Assembly: GCA_036250225.1 (NCBI GenBank)
Contig: JAPZLL010000018.1
Span: forward strand, 496,001-560,000
Direction: 5' to 3'
Source of the DNA: Cercophora sp. LCS_1
Lineage: Eukaryota; Ascomycota; Sordariomycetes; Sordariales; Lasiosphaeriaceae
Length of the DNA: 64,000 nucleotides
In this document: one piece after another, positions 1 through 12,374 of the stretch
Numbering within the stretch: the stretch's first letter is position 1
Layout of the letters: each line of letters opens with the position of its first letter
The notes under the pieces: generated by a model
What the model saw: the letters and a program-made list of their open reading frames with translations, nothing else
Told to the model about the DNA's origin: nothing
Databases searched by the model: none
Translations under genes and position numbers: made by a program

Positions 1-418
1 TTTGATCGGGGAACATCGAAGGAGGTTTGCGGAAGGGAAGATAGTTTGGGGGAATGACTCGAAATAACATTGCTAGAAGGAAGGAGGTCTGTTTGGGAAG
101 GAGCAGCGCGAGTGCTGGAGTGGGTGGCGGATTACCGCGAACTGCACGAGATCTGCCCCTCAATATTAGCACTGTGCTGCAGGCAGCACATGAGACCCTC
201 GACACCTCGATAACAGGCGCCCAAAACGACTCGATCATGCTCGGCGCTCTCGCCCAACCCGGGAGGAATCGTGTTATACCGGCTACCCTTTTCCATCCGA
301 CCAACCCCACAAAGACAGTCGACCCAATCAACGCCCGAGGATACTCTTCCCCGCTGCTTTGATTGCCTGATCGTCTGCCCCATTTTCCCCCATCGTCCCA
401 TGTCGCACAACCACAACC
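1..418. other. Upstream region, no gene seen
   Basis: This stretch precedes the start codon of the zinc-cluster regulator. It holds only short open frames without recognisable domains. It probably contains the promoter and 5' UTR of the gene starting at 419. No repeat or RNA gene is evident. Confidence 0.5.
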
Positions 419-2640
419 ATGGAAAAACCGCGATTTCGTCCGCTACGGTCCGCCCCGCCGGCGGGACGGGATGCACCCGCCTCATCGGTGGACCTCGGCC
501 CCCGGAGGAAACAGCGGACCAAAGCGGCGTGCAATGCCTGTCGGACGAAACGCTCGGCGGTGAGTTCGGTGTCCACATTCTACACCGAGGGCCGCTAACC
601 CGCCCAGTGCGACGGCGGCCGTCCTACATGCACGGCGTGTATGTCGTGGGGGAGACAGTGCGTCTATGAGACCGCCACCGCGTCCGAGACGCCGGGCGCC
701 GCCCTAAAGAGAGAGAAGGCGGAACTGGAACAGCTCATTGGCTACCTGCGACAGCCAGAGCTGGCGCATGACCTAGTTGGGAAGCTTCAAGCAGGGCTGG
801 GTATCCCTGAATTGTTGCGTTACGCTAGCGGCGGCGGTGTGCTGAACCGCCAACCGGTTGCGTTGCTGCCAACGACGGATTCGCCGTTCGAGGTGGAGCT
901 CATGGTTCGGCATCCAAAGGCGTATCAGATCTTGGATCTGAGCATCGATATCACATACGCCGAAGGCCTTATGTCCACAGCTGGTGATCCGGGGTCTTTG
1001 AGAGTCAACGTGCCAGGCAGCGGATCGTCGGGGTTTATCAGCACCGTGCTGAACCCCCCCCATCCCGTTTGCTACTACGATGATCGCTTGGCTAGGCTCA
1101 AGATTGGATACTGGTCGACCGTCAAGATTACCGATGCCATGGCTGCCGCGGCATTCTCGCACTTTTTCAAGGCCGAACACTGGTCATTGGGCTTGTTTGA
1201 TGCCGATCTGTTTATCGGGGACCTTGTGAGCGGAGATATGACGTATTGCTCATCGTTCCTGGTGAACGCTGTTTTGACTCATGCTTTGGTAGGTAAAAGT
1301 CGTGCTGGTGTCGGGGATGAACTAACAGAACGTAGCAAGCTTACTCGGCCAAAGATCCGCCGGCCGCAATCAAAGCCGTAGAGTTCGAACACGAGGCAAA
1401 GAAACTTTGGCGTGTTGAGCAGGGTAGAGACTCGCTTACTACCATAGCCGGAGGTTTTATTCTATACATAGCCATTGGAATCCGTGGTCAAGTTGCCGAT
1501 GGCGCAGAGTACATTCCCAAAGTCGTGGCCATGGCAAGAAGGCTTCGCCTCTTTGACACCCCGAACGCTGTGCGCCTTGAGGAGCTTGCTTCCAAGGGCA
1601 TGGCACCCGAGCAACAGCGAGCTGCAATCCATACTGCTTGGGGCGTGTATGGTGCCATCATGTAAGCCCTGCGTGGAAAGCTAGTGGCCGCTTACTAACA
1701 ACCTGACAGGATGCAGGCAATCTTTCGAGTCTGTGAAGCCGTCAAATACCCCCCACTCCTCCCGATTCCTGGCCTCCCCTCGCTGCCGACCAAAGAAAAG
1801 GAACCCGATCGACCTCTTACACATCTAGAGAAAAACCAGCATGCGTTTGCTGCGATTTGCGCCTTGTGGCGCGTCACAGCCGACGTTCTAGCGGTTTACC
1901 ACCACCCTGACGGTCCTACAGCTGTCTCTCCAGCCTTTGCCCTATCCTTGTACCATCGCCTACTCAACGTCGCCGATGAAGCGCACGTCTGCGTGACCAA
2001 CTCGGAGGAAAACGCTGCTCAGATCAGCATGTTCCACGTCTTCTACCACCACGTAGTGCTCGACATCTTTCGACCCTTCGTCTCGGGAAACGGAAGCACC
2101 GAGGCCGGAAATGCCTGGTCCGTTGCCAACGTCTCACCGTCGGCCATCTTCGAAGCCTCGCTCAAGCAGCTGAAGCGGCTCGTCCTTCGGTATCGCTCCC
2201 GTCACTTGTCGGAGAACTTCACCATCCTCTGGCATCTGAGCCTGATGGGGGTTGTGAACGGCTTACTACTTAATCATAAACGCGATCCAAACTGGAAGTT
2301 CTACTTCATGATGTGCATTGCGGGATATGAGGATTTGTACCCAACGTTCCAGGTCGCGTTAGGGATCGCCGAGAGTTTGATGATGCTGGCGATTCAGAAG
2401 GGTGCCATCACTAACCGGGAGGCTAAAAGAATGAAGGAACAATTTAAGAAAAAGGACAGACCTGAGCTGGTTGGGAAGACTGGGGCAGGGTTCGTCGTGG
2501 ACTTGGAGTTGGCGATGACGAATCCAAAGGACGCGGGTGTTGATGTGCTGATTGATCGGTTTGAAGAAGCAACGGCCGTGGCGAGCTTTATGGAAGACCT
2601 GGCATCTGGTGGCGGCGCCCAGGACGAGGTGATGGCTTAG
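419..2640 (+). CDS. Zn2Cys6 fungal-specific transcription factor (nirA/nit-4-like type)
   Basis: Predicted nuclear DNA-binding regulator of 692 aa. Exons are 419-559, 608-1288, 1336-1661 and 1710-2640, with introns of 47-48 nt and consensus borders. A basic N-terminus (RRKQRTK) leads into a complete zinc binuclear cluster with cysteines at residues 38, 41, 48, 55, 58 and 65. The first intron lies exactly between residues 47 and 48, so the cluster is complete only after splicing. A short leucine-rich linker (residues about 75-100) follows, then a long middle region with blocks such as LVNAVLTHA, EFEHEAKKLW and AAIHTAWGVYG, typical of the fungal transcription factor middle homology region. The cysteine spacing CX2CX6CX6CX2CX6C resembles nitrogen-assimilation factors of the nirA/nit-4 group, but the target genes cannot be inferred. 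The start is the first in-frame ATG before the cluster. Family is sure; physiological role is unknown. Confidence 0.9.
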
Positions 2641-3565
2641 AGGGGCACTGGAGAGAGTGTTTGAAAAAAGGACTGGATTACAAGGGACGGTTGGATATTC
2701 CAGGTCTGAATACAGGTAACAAGGGATCGGTCGGAGGCAATGTGCTGCTAGGCAACAAGGATCTGGTTGGGTGGGTGGGCTTCTAGGCAACAAGGATTTG
2801 GGTAGATACGGGGAGGGTCATTGGAATGGGCATCTTGGTTCATCACGACATATGTGAATCCGGGATACGCATCAACACGGGTGGTCATAGCGAGCCACAC
2901 GACTAGATAGATAGCTGCATTTTCACAGCGTGTAAAAAGCACAGGTCACTTCACCATCACATCGTCAGCTTTCGGCTTACCATGTCGTCAGCTTTCGACT
3001 TTCCATGTCGTCAACGGTATGTTGTGACTGAGATGAAAGGGCGTTTAACAACTCTATAAGAGCGACCCTTCAATGCCAATTTAAAACCAACAAGCTTTGC
3101 ACCTCCAAGGTTTACATCAGCAATCATCAATCAATAACAGCATCGTCCTCATGAAGGTGTCCAGGGATAGGGTTATCCCAGTCAGCAAGGTTCTCATCCA
3201 GTGATCTCCCACGCAAATATCAGATCGATTTCATCTCTACTGCTTTCCATCAGCCCATCCGTCATGTCGTCCCAAATCGCAGACCCGACTGAGCCACATC
3301 GGCCCGTGCCGCAGGGATGTCAGCCTCCCCCACACCCCGGCCCGATCGGCCCCACGTAGCCCCCACACCGCCTCGGGTGCCCCCGATGGGACTCCGGAGC
3401 GGCTCACCTTCATCGGGATCGCACCTCACCAACGTTTGTTTACACTTCGCTATACCCATCCCGGCAAAGACTTGATTTCTCTCACTGTGCACACGCAATT
3501 GGCATCTCACGCTGGACTGTGACAGACAGATTTACACCGCGGACAACACCACGCCAAGCATCGCC
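2641..3565. other. Intergenic region between regulator and dioxygenase
   Basis: No gene is seen. It contains the 3' flank of the regulator, where the 15-mer CTAGGCAACAAGGAT occurs twice (around 2748 and 2783), a 23-bp imperfect direct repeat (2962-3017), and the presumed promoter of the dioxygenase. Confidence 0.6.
2962..3017. repeat. 23-bp imperfect tandem repeat, 2.4 units
   Basis: Two 23-bp units (2962-2984 and 2985-3007), both starting TCGTCAGCTTTCG and ending CCATG, are followed by a partial third unit (3008-3017). The two complete units differ at only a few positions. It lies in the intergenic region; no function can be assigned. Confidence 0.85.
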
Positions 3566-4663
3566 ATGGCACCTCCACTTTCACCCGTGCATCTCTTCTC
3601 CCATGTAAACAAAGCCCCCTTCCCCTATTTGAGCCTATTCACTGAGACTACCAGGGCTCAACAATGATGCTGGGCGAGGACTCGCCCTCAGCGCGCTACT
3701 GGCTCTCGAGCGGCGCCATCGCCGAATCCCACGGCATCGAGCACGTCGTCATGATGGGCGCTCACTGGGCGACCTCGCTGCCGAACCACGTACTCATCTC
3801 CGCCAACCCAACACCGGGTAAATCGCCCGTGGCGTTTGTCCACCCGTCCAAGTACAAGCCGTACAAGCTCAACCCGGACCTGGACTACATCCCCACCATC
3901 CAGTCGCACCTTTCTGCTGCGGGCATCTCGTCCAAATTGGATCCCACTTTTGATTGTATGCACTGCGTCTTCTGGGGCGGGTGAAGATGGTGCGTATAGC
4001 TGATGAATTACAAAAGGGATCCACGATACATATCTCGTCCTGATCCGCATGTTTCCGGACGGGTGCCCGCCGACGACAATCATCTCGATGAATGGGCTTT
4101 ACGACCCACATTTCCACGTCGCCGTGGGGGCGGCGTTACGGCCCTTGAGGGCAAAGGAGCACAAGACGCTGTTTATTGGGTCTGGCGGCGCGGTGCATAA
4201 CCTGTTTAGGAACGTGTGGGGCCCCATGCTGAAGTATCGGGACAACTTTGCACAGGTGACGCCGCCTGAGCCGTGGGCGCTGGAATTTAGGCAGGGTGAG
4301 TTGGCTCAAGGGTGCGTGAGGGTTTGTGAGCATAGCTAACGCTCCATAGAGGTGATTGATACCTTTTGCGCCGGCTACGAGGAAGAGGCGCCCATCGAAG
4401 AAGCCGTCTACGGCCGCGAGATCAAGAGTCCGCGTGGTGTCGGTGGTCCTTTGCTCAGACGCAAGGCGACGAGCTTGATGAAGCACCCAAAGTATCGAGA
4501 CGCCCATGCTACAGACGACCATTTCATGGCGACCATGTTTGTGGCGGGTCTGTGTGGAGACGAGGACGACGTCGATGCCAAGGGACTCTTGGGGGCTGAA
4601 GATTGGGAGCTGACAAACATGTGCAACACCCAGCTGACCATTGGGGATTGGGAGGGCTGGTGA
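3566..4663 (+). CDS. LigB/DODA-type extradiol aromatic ring-opening dioxygenase
   Basis: Predicted 310-aa cytosolic class III extradiol dioxygenase (LigB superfamily, 4,5-DOPA dioxygenase type), which would cleave a catecholic ring using a metal and O2. Exons are 3566-3604, 3655-3955, 4017-4295 and 4350-4663. The first exon encodes only 13 residues, but it places the metal-ligand His13 directly before GSTMMLGED, the conserved start of this family. Further family blocks are VVMMGAHW (His50), MFPDGCPP, ISMNGLYDPHFHVAVG and LFIGSGGAVHN, with more metal and active-site histidines, and TDDHFMATMFVAG near the C-terminus. Length fits the family (about 260-310 aa). The substrate cannot be read from sequence, and no aromatic-degradation genes are adjacent. 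Confidence 0.92.
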
Positions 4664-7600
4664 GCGTAATGACTGCAAATCGCAGTGAACGGGTCTACCT
4701 GCAGCTGGGCTCAACCTGGAACCGCAGGGTCGGAGGAGATTTGGTTCTTTCGGGTGGACCGTATCTTCTGTGATTCTGCGTTGGTACTTCGTTTGAACGA
4801 GACAGTTCCGTAGGATAGCCAAGGTGATATCAGACTTTGCCTGGTGTCGATCCCTTGCTCAACACCAACGCGCGGAAACGCCATGCTGTGTCTTCGATCA
4901 GCCTCCCTCGCAATCGTGACTCCACACACGTGCTCGACACGTAGCCGCTCGTAACCGATCAGAAGGTTTTTGCTGTCCTCAGATCTCGGTAGTCGAAGTT
5001 GTCCAGACGGATCGGCACGAACATCTCGCACCAACAACCTTTAGGAGGGAAAGTCAAGAAGTGCTGTCAAGAGCCGTCCTGTATTTGGCCTGACAGAAAA
5101 GCTGGGAAAGCCCCAGGGCAATAATCTATCCCCAAAGCGACAAATTTAGCTCCATGACCAACGGAAGCCGTGCACGCGGTCGATCGCTGCAGAAACTGCC
5201 ATGGCTGTGATCGACTTGACGTCTAGGATACCATCTACGAGCTAGGAGGCGAGCGGAAGAACGTCATCCCACCCGGTTGGCGTGAGCTTGTGCGCTGGTT
5301 GCGCGCCAGCTTCTGCAATTGCCCAATGGGCACGATATCGACTGAAGGACAGCAGGGCCTGACCGCAAACTCAAGAAAATGACCGAAGCTGCGGTGGTAC
5401 AGCAGCGTCAATGCGCGTCGCCTGAAATCTCCAAACCCTCCTTGCCTTTGGACCGTTGACGACATTGTCTCAACCAACCAGCCCACCCTGAGAAGCTCAA
5501 GTCCTGTGTCAAGGTGACGACGTCGGTCGAGTATCTCGCTACGCTCATCCGGCCCTATTTATGAAACGTACCGCGAGTCCATGGTAGCATACTTGCCCCT
5601 GGATGCCAATTCCTGTGCAAAACAAGAGCACTCCCGAGACACTATGGCTCACAAATACTTTGTGTATCTCAAACGGCCAGCGGTCGATAGATATGACGTG
5701 CAAGTGGTTGGCGTGACTGCGGGATCACCCTCCGTTTCAGGGGAACCTGTCACGCGCCTGCGATCCTGAGGATACGGAATACGCACTCTTGATCGCTTTT
5801 CTGCGTGGTATGACTATGCCCGACGGGCGGCCGCATACGCTGGGATGCAGTTCCGCCCCCAGGCCCCGGGCGCCGGCGCAGGGGCACTGGGGAGAAGATC
5901 TTCATCAACGGGGCTTTCTCGGGGTCCAATTTCCGGGCTAAGGAGCACGTCTAGAGAGCTCATCACAAGATCCGGACTACAAGGTCGGATAGTGTCTGAT
6001 GTAGGGACTTGAAGTCGGAAAGCCAACCACCCCTGACCCTGCAAAGATGTCAACGGCGATTGGGACGTGGGACAGCCGCATCCTCAGCCTCAAGCACGAA
6101 TGCTTGCCAAGCGGCACATTAGCTGTGCTTGGCCAATGCTATGGTTCCGCTCCCGAGATATCGGACGAATCCTGCCCGAAGTGCATGCCACAGGGCCGCA
6201 TATCGCCATCGCAAGTTGCAGAAACGACGTGATTGCTCGGACGAAGCGCAGGTCTGCAAAGCAAGGGAATCGGTTTTAGAGATACGACTTGGTTGTTCGT
6301 CCGATACGCCGGCCAACATGGAGAACCGCAAGCCAAGTCCCCAACCAGATCGGAGAGGAGGATCGCGTCAGAATGGACTTCGAGATCGAGGGGGGCATGG
6401 AAATCGGGAGCTGGCCATATTTCGTCATAGGGTTCTCTGGAGCTGGCTGTCAAGTTCAGCCACAGAGACACAACCAGAAATGTCAGTTCAGATGGCCGCC
6501 ACCCAAGACAGACCCAATTCTACGCAAAAGTGGCCTGGCATCAGCGTTGAGCCGCGTCGTAACCAGCGGGCTCCCTGGCGGCGAAAGCATTCAACTGGAT
6601 TCCAGACCAGGGGATCGAGGTGGCTGGAGAAGCACATGTTCTGCGTGACACCGATACACGAACAGACTGCGACGAGGCCTGTGGCACATACCGATCAGTC
6701 TCCGGACAAAAAGACCACTTGTGGATGTTATTGGTGCTGGAAAAGGAAAAAAAGCAAGGCATGCGATATCGGTCTGTCGGCTTGTTGAGTCGATTTCAGC
6801 TCGAATGGACTCGGGGCCTGATGTCGTGAAGTTGGAGGCCGCTGATTGGTGTTGGTGGCAAGAAGCGCTCGCTTCCACCTGCCCTGTCAACCCCCCCTAA
6901 CATGGCGTGATTGTGGGGCAACCAAGGATGCGCCTGCAGAGGCAGCCCACATGGGATGCTGAACATCAACTCAACCGCCGTCGCAGAACCTAGAAGCCAA
7001 AAGGAACAATCTGATATGAACGGATAGGCATTTGAACTGGTTCGACGGGCAATCGAAGGACTGCTAGCGGCCGCCTGACACTTGTCATCTTCCTTCGCGT
7101 GTGCGATTTTCCCTGATCTGCGAATCTCATCATCCCGTCAGAGAGCCTCAGGGCCAAGGGTTGCTTGTTATCCTTGCAACTGTAGGATCCAAGTGCCAGA
7201 TTTGTCGTGGACTTGTCTGTGCGCCTCGCCCTGCCTCACCCTATCTCCCTTCTAGAAGCCTTCCCACTCTGTTCAAACAACGGGGACCCAGGGACCAGGA
7301 ATCCTCTCCTGACTTTTTCTCGAGTCTGTGGAGTATCCCGTCGACGAAACGGGCCCCGACGCGCGACCTGTATCGAGCGCTGCACGACTTTGGGGACGGT
7401 CGGGTTGACTACAACCTAAGAATCTGTGCGGCGCTTCAGAAGCGTGAGCTGCATTCAAGTCGTTGCAACTGAGGCCCAGGGTTTGGAGAACCGTCCCTTC
7501 CACCAATGTGCCCGAAAATCTTCGGGGCTGCTTCTGCTCCGTCGCTCAGAGCTCGCTCGATTGCCGGAGTTTTGTCCCATGGCTACACCCATGGCGGCCA

Positions 7601-10364
7601 ATTGAGAGCCTTGTTCAGGACTCGGAGGCAAACCCGTGAATCGAACCAACGATAACTCCCCGCACACCCGGAAGACGATGCAGAAGGCATTCCGATGACC
7701 ACCTCGAGAAGAGGTTGTCGACAATAAACGAGGTGGGAACTTTTATCACCACCCTCGCGTGCTAACAATGTTGGCGGTTTGTTGATCGGTTGAGTCGTTC
7801 TCGGGAGATAGCGCTCGTTGAGGAGTTAGCGCATCCCTCCATGATCAGCACCAGGGCCCCCAGTAGGGTACCATGTGGTTTGCACAGCTGGCGCCCCGCA
7901 GCTACTCCGAGGTCGACAACGCTCTCACCGATGAGGCCTGCCAAGCTGAAGAATGGAAGGGTCGCGTTCGGCTCTCACCAGCATATGACCCGGACCGGAC
8001 ACCTCGCCACGGGCGATGCACACCGAAGAATCGAATGCGTGCAGATCGCGGTCGTCTAGTTTTGGCTTGCGGATAGGGGTCTTCGGGGAGAGCGCTAAGG
8101 GCACTCGTGCCGTACCATCCGCTGCATCTCTGTTGCAAGATTGCATCCATGCACACACGGATTGTGATCCAAAGTCGGCCAGGTCAAGATTCGAGGCGAT
8201 GACAGACTGCCGCTACGTTGCACAACCGCCCATACTCTGACATTGCGCGAATCTTGGTCCCTGCAGGCCAGGCGCGGTACTTGATCGCAATCGCGGAGGG
8301 CATTTGGAGATGCCTCCATGTCGAGTCGCCGGGCGGCCACGACACGACTCTCGGTCGGCAGTCTATCTCCACGGGGAATCGGAGGACCTTCGGTGCTGGG
8401 GCTCACGGAGAAAACGGAGACGGGTCGAGACCTCGGCCGTCCCTCCAACCATCTTAGATCCCGCCTCCCGCCATGTCTGGGTTGACTTACAACTTGCCCC
8501 CGCCAATCCGCTGCCCCGCGGGTGGTTTGCTGCCAAGATCGCGCGTTGTAGCACAACGGCAGTCCGCGTTGTGTCCAGCTGAAGACCAGGGTGTGCCGAC
8601 CAGCTGCCATGTCAAAATGACGTACACCCGCGATGGGAAACAATCGCCCGAGGCTGTTGACCGCACAGCGCTCCCCCGCTATCAGCTCAACGGGAACGGA
8701 GACGGCAAAGTGATGACGAATACTTGCTTGGTTGTCAGGGACAAGATCCCTTTGACGAGACGACCCACGAGTCTAGAGAGCTGAGCGCGCAACATCGGGA
8801 CTGGCAGCCGGAGTGCTGGAACGGAGGTGGCGCTGGACAAGCTTGGGTTGTTTGACCCAATGGACGGGTCCTTGCCGAGTACGCCCCTGGAGGGGTGCTG
8901 GATCTTGATTTGAGCCCAGATCCCGGGAATTGCAGGGTTCCTAAGTTTCGACACCTCACTTCGTCCAAAGTTCAGCACCTCCACCACAAACCCCCCTGAC
9001 TACTGAACCACGGTCCAGCGACGATCCACAGCGTCTCCACGTTTTCTTGTCACGACGTCGACAACTGCACTCGTCTGGCATGTCACCCAATTCACGTCAC
9101 CTTTTCTCACCCACCAGCTTTCCCTGGGTGACATCCTTGTAACTTACACCTTGGCTCGCTGTGTCCCTCGGTAATTTTCTTTCCGGCTGGAGGGAAGGCT
9201 GGTGGTCTCAGCTCACAACTCTCGCAACCTGACAAAAGACAATCTGCCAGGACGGATTGGTGCCCTATTGGGAACATTGTCGCATGTGTCCCGCGCCTAT
9301 GAGGGCCGGGCCAAACGCGTCGCGGTCCTCTCCCTCGACCAACGCAGCCCTCGGTCCCGATAACATGGCCATTCGGGGCATGCGACTTGCGTGTACGCCC
9401 TGCTGGTTGGCGGCTCTGGGTCGTGGAGCCAGTGGGCTTCGGGAGACCGCAACTTAGCCGTCTCCCGGAGCTAGCATTCGCCCTGGACGGCCATCCCACG
9501 AGTAGGGAGCCCACAAAAACAAAGCATTCCTGGCACTACCCCATCAGAGGGGGCCGGTTCAGCTGCGGCCAGCGCTATCGTCGCCTCGCCCTGTCTTCCC
9601 GGTCTTAGACGGTCCCAATGAGCCGATCTGGCCATGCCCTCGATCACCGGATGTGTGGGGGGCCCCTACCGTCTCCCCCGCCGGCTACGGATCACACCTG
9701 GTGCTATTTTCCTACACCCCTTCTGTCGTCGAGCGATGGCCTGGTCGGTACACGCGCATCATGCATTCTTGGCGCTCCTTCTCCCTCCAGGGCGGGCCGC
9801 CCAGGGTTGCAAGGGGAGAGGAGGAGCTGGTGAGCTCACGTCGCCTCCAAGCGCCGGTATGTGACCTATAAAAAGCTTTTGGCCTGCCCGAAAAAACCTC
9901 GCCACCAGACCGCTCCCACATTGCTCCGACGTTCATGATCTACCCGTCTAGCTTTTCTTATTTATGCGTTTCCTCCTCTCCGCAGACCTCCGATCACCGC
10001 ACGCCTGATCCACGTTCCAACCGAACCACATCATCTTGTCTTCTAGAACACAAACCAGCCCCGTAAAGGGTCATCAGGCAGGGCCGCCAGCTCGCCGCCA
10101 GGAGGTTGAGAGGAGTTTCGGCTGCTTCAGCCGAACAACTGCCTACCATCCGTCAATATTAGACTTGCTTGACGAGCGGGTACTTTAACGGGCGCTCACC
10201 TCGCCTCTCCGCTCCTTCGTCTATCTCAACGGCACTGCCCACTACCGCTGCGCCGTCAGCCAGCCCACCGCCACTAGCGAGCCCCGGATTGTCTCACTTG
10301 GGGGCGGGTACCTACTGCGATAAATTCCTCGGGGAATTCCCACCTGCCCGTTAGCCAAGAAGCC
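4664..10364. other. Gene-poor 5.7-kb stretch
   Basis: No convincing gene is seen on either strand. Open frames are short, overlap each other and match no family I recognise. One 219-aa frame (6129-6788) has two cysteine groups faintly like zinc-cluster halves (CHRAAYRHRKL and CYWCWKRKK), which could be a decayed regulator. The right end (about 9900-10364) is probably the promoter and 5' UTR of the next gene, being pyrimidine-rich. Confidence 0.55.
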
Positions 10365-11206
10365 ATGGCATTCTCCCGAGGAAGCGGGTCATCCTCCCAC
10401 CAGGAACAGGTAATTCATGACTCTATCGCTCTTGATCATGCTCATATGCTGCCTCTTCCATCATCTTCTTCTCCTCCTCTCCACCGTTCCTCCACAGCTT
10501 TCGTCGATACCGGACCTTTCAGGGGTCATCCACGTTGCTGACCGCTTCACAGTCCTTCCTTGAAGGCCAGTTCGACGTCTTTGAGTGGCATCCCTACTTC
10601 CAGTCGTGCGTCTGCTACTTCCTCGACCACGCCCAATACGACGGGGCCGTCCAAGCCCTTGCCGCCTACCTCAACATCCAGCTCCCCTTCCAGAAACCCC
10701 ACCGTCCCGTCCTCTCCTCTCGCTCGGCCGGCTCGCCCTCTCCTGCCGGCGGCGGCTCCGTGCTCAGCAGCAGCAAGGCCCAGCCTGTCTTATCCGCAGC
10801 CCCACAAGGAATATATCCCAATGCCACTCTTGTGCCGTACATTCGTCGCCTCGTAGCCACCGGGTTCGACGTCCCCGCCGTGTTGCATGGCTTCTTTGGC
10901 GACGACTGGAAGTCAGGGGTAGGGCCGCTACATGAGCAAGAGAGACGCAACTTTTTGTTCGCAGCAAAGAGCGACAACTGGCTCACGGTCAAGGCGGCGT
11001 ATGACATGAGCGAAGACCAGACGGTGCCGTTCCTCAGGCCGTTGCAGGGTGTGAGCGAAAAGGAGATCGTCGCCGCCGAGCAAGGGTGGAGCGAGTGGTT
11101 GGCGATGCAAGACTGGATGCTTGGACCGAGAGCGCCAGGACAAGGGCCGGGCCCGAACGGATTTGGGAAGGGGAAGGGGGCTGGAGCGAAGAAGGAAGAG
11201 GAGTAA
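10365..11206 (+). CDS. Conserved fungal protein of unknown function, possible frame problem near exon 2 start
   Basis: Two exons are proposed: 10365-10409 (MAFSRGSGSSSHQEQ) and 10523-11206, giving 242 aa. The body has strongly coding-like blocks (FLEGQFDVFEWHP, QYDGAVQALAAYLNIQLPF, HEQERRNFLFAAKSDNW, GWSEWLAMQDWMLGPRAPG) and a Gly/Lys-rich tail. From memory it resembles fungal proteins often labelled 'ilp is an apoptosis inhibitor', a name without clear functional support. A second possible acceptor at 10497/10498 would add LSSIPDLSG, but it then runs out of frame at a GGGG run (10522-10525) and stops early, so either the downstream acceptor is used or the sequence has a one-base insertion. 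No membrane segments or catalytic motifs are seen. Confidence 0.75.
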
Positions 11207-12374
11207 GTTCTCTCTCTTTTGAAGCACAATATTTTCATGAGCTATGTAGGTTATGACGCGCACACGCAGCATGGTGGCTGGGCTGAGCTGTGTATGGATA
11301 CCATATGGGTCGGTGTTTGGAGGCTCGGTAGGCTGATGGGCTTGGTTGGATCTGGTTTGGGTTTGGTCATGGTCATGATGGATTGGTGGCTAGCATACAT
11401 GGGCATTTTTTCTTCTTGATATGGGCAGCGACGCGGGGTGGGTGTCGGGGTGGACATGTCTGTGTCACTCGGGTACTCCTGCGGTATCATGATGGCGGGT
11501 TCCATAGGTTTGGTGCCACGGGAATGTCGTGGCTTTGTCTCCCGTCCTGGAGCCGTCCGGTGTTGACATTTCCAGTCTGCTAAGGCGCGAGATTTTATTA
11601 TTCCGATTTGTGGCATTCGAACATATATACTTTCAACTAGTTTCTATCTTGAAGTTTGTGTGAAGGCGCATCATTTGTTCCTCGTCCTTGTTCCTCCCGA
11701 ACGTGTTTGGGGCCGTTTCTCAGGGGGCCTCGGGCACTGTGCCTGATTCCTCTGAAGAGTGGAAAATGGAAGCATCAGGTGCTTCTTCCTGGGTTGGGGA
11801 GGTGATATCAACACTCTATTAGCTTCGTCTTTGGATGATGAGGCAAGTGTCCTTGGACATCCGAAAGGCCTCGGCTTGCCCCTTGTTCAAGGTGTTATGC
11901 TGTACAGTTTAATCGGTCTTTCTTTGCCGGGCTTCTCTATATACCTCACCGTCAACAGAAGATTAGTCTTCAGAGCGTGAAATACTGCAAAAAGTCTTTT
12001 TAGACACTCATGGTACTTTCATAAACGTGTCTGAGGAATTTGAATCCCATTTCTGCGGGCCCGGTCCGTTGCTAAAACCTCTAAGACAACCCCAGACTCC
12101 CAAGCAACACTATTTTGTCCAACTCCATGGACGCCAACAACCCACCTTGCCTGCCGGAACAGGCTCCCGCCTCTCTTGGCAGCACATCAATCCACCAAAG
12201 CTTCCCGCAAAAGCAACAGCCAATTCGCGTCGCAACAAAAATAAATCCAACACAAGCTTCCCCCGAGACAACAATCGACACGACGAAGCCGAAACATTTC
12301 CACTCGAGTATACTGCATACAACACACGACACAGACAAACAACAAACCAACCAAATGCGCACTCACCCCCCAAA
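11207..12374. other. Intergenic region with presumed MED5 leader
   Basis: The left part is the 3' flank of the preceding gene, GT-rich around 11320-11400. The right part (from about 12000) is A/C-rich and is likely the MED5 5' UTR. It contains an upstream ATG at about 12124 that opens a frame of about 90 codons ending at 12390, overlapping the MED5 start in another frame. The MED5 frame itself is open back to 12027 but has no ATG before 12375. Confidence 0.5.

Noticed and set aside
8095..8643. 182-aa reverse frame in the gene-poor region
   Set aside because: Low-information Arg/Pro/Ser composition and competing frames on the other strand; no family match.
10666..11238. 190-aa reverse frame
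   Set aside because: Antisense to the conserved protein at 10365-11206.
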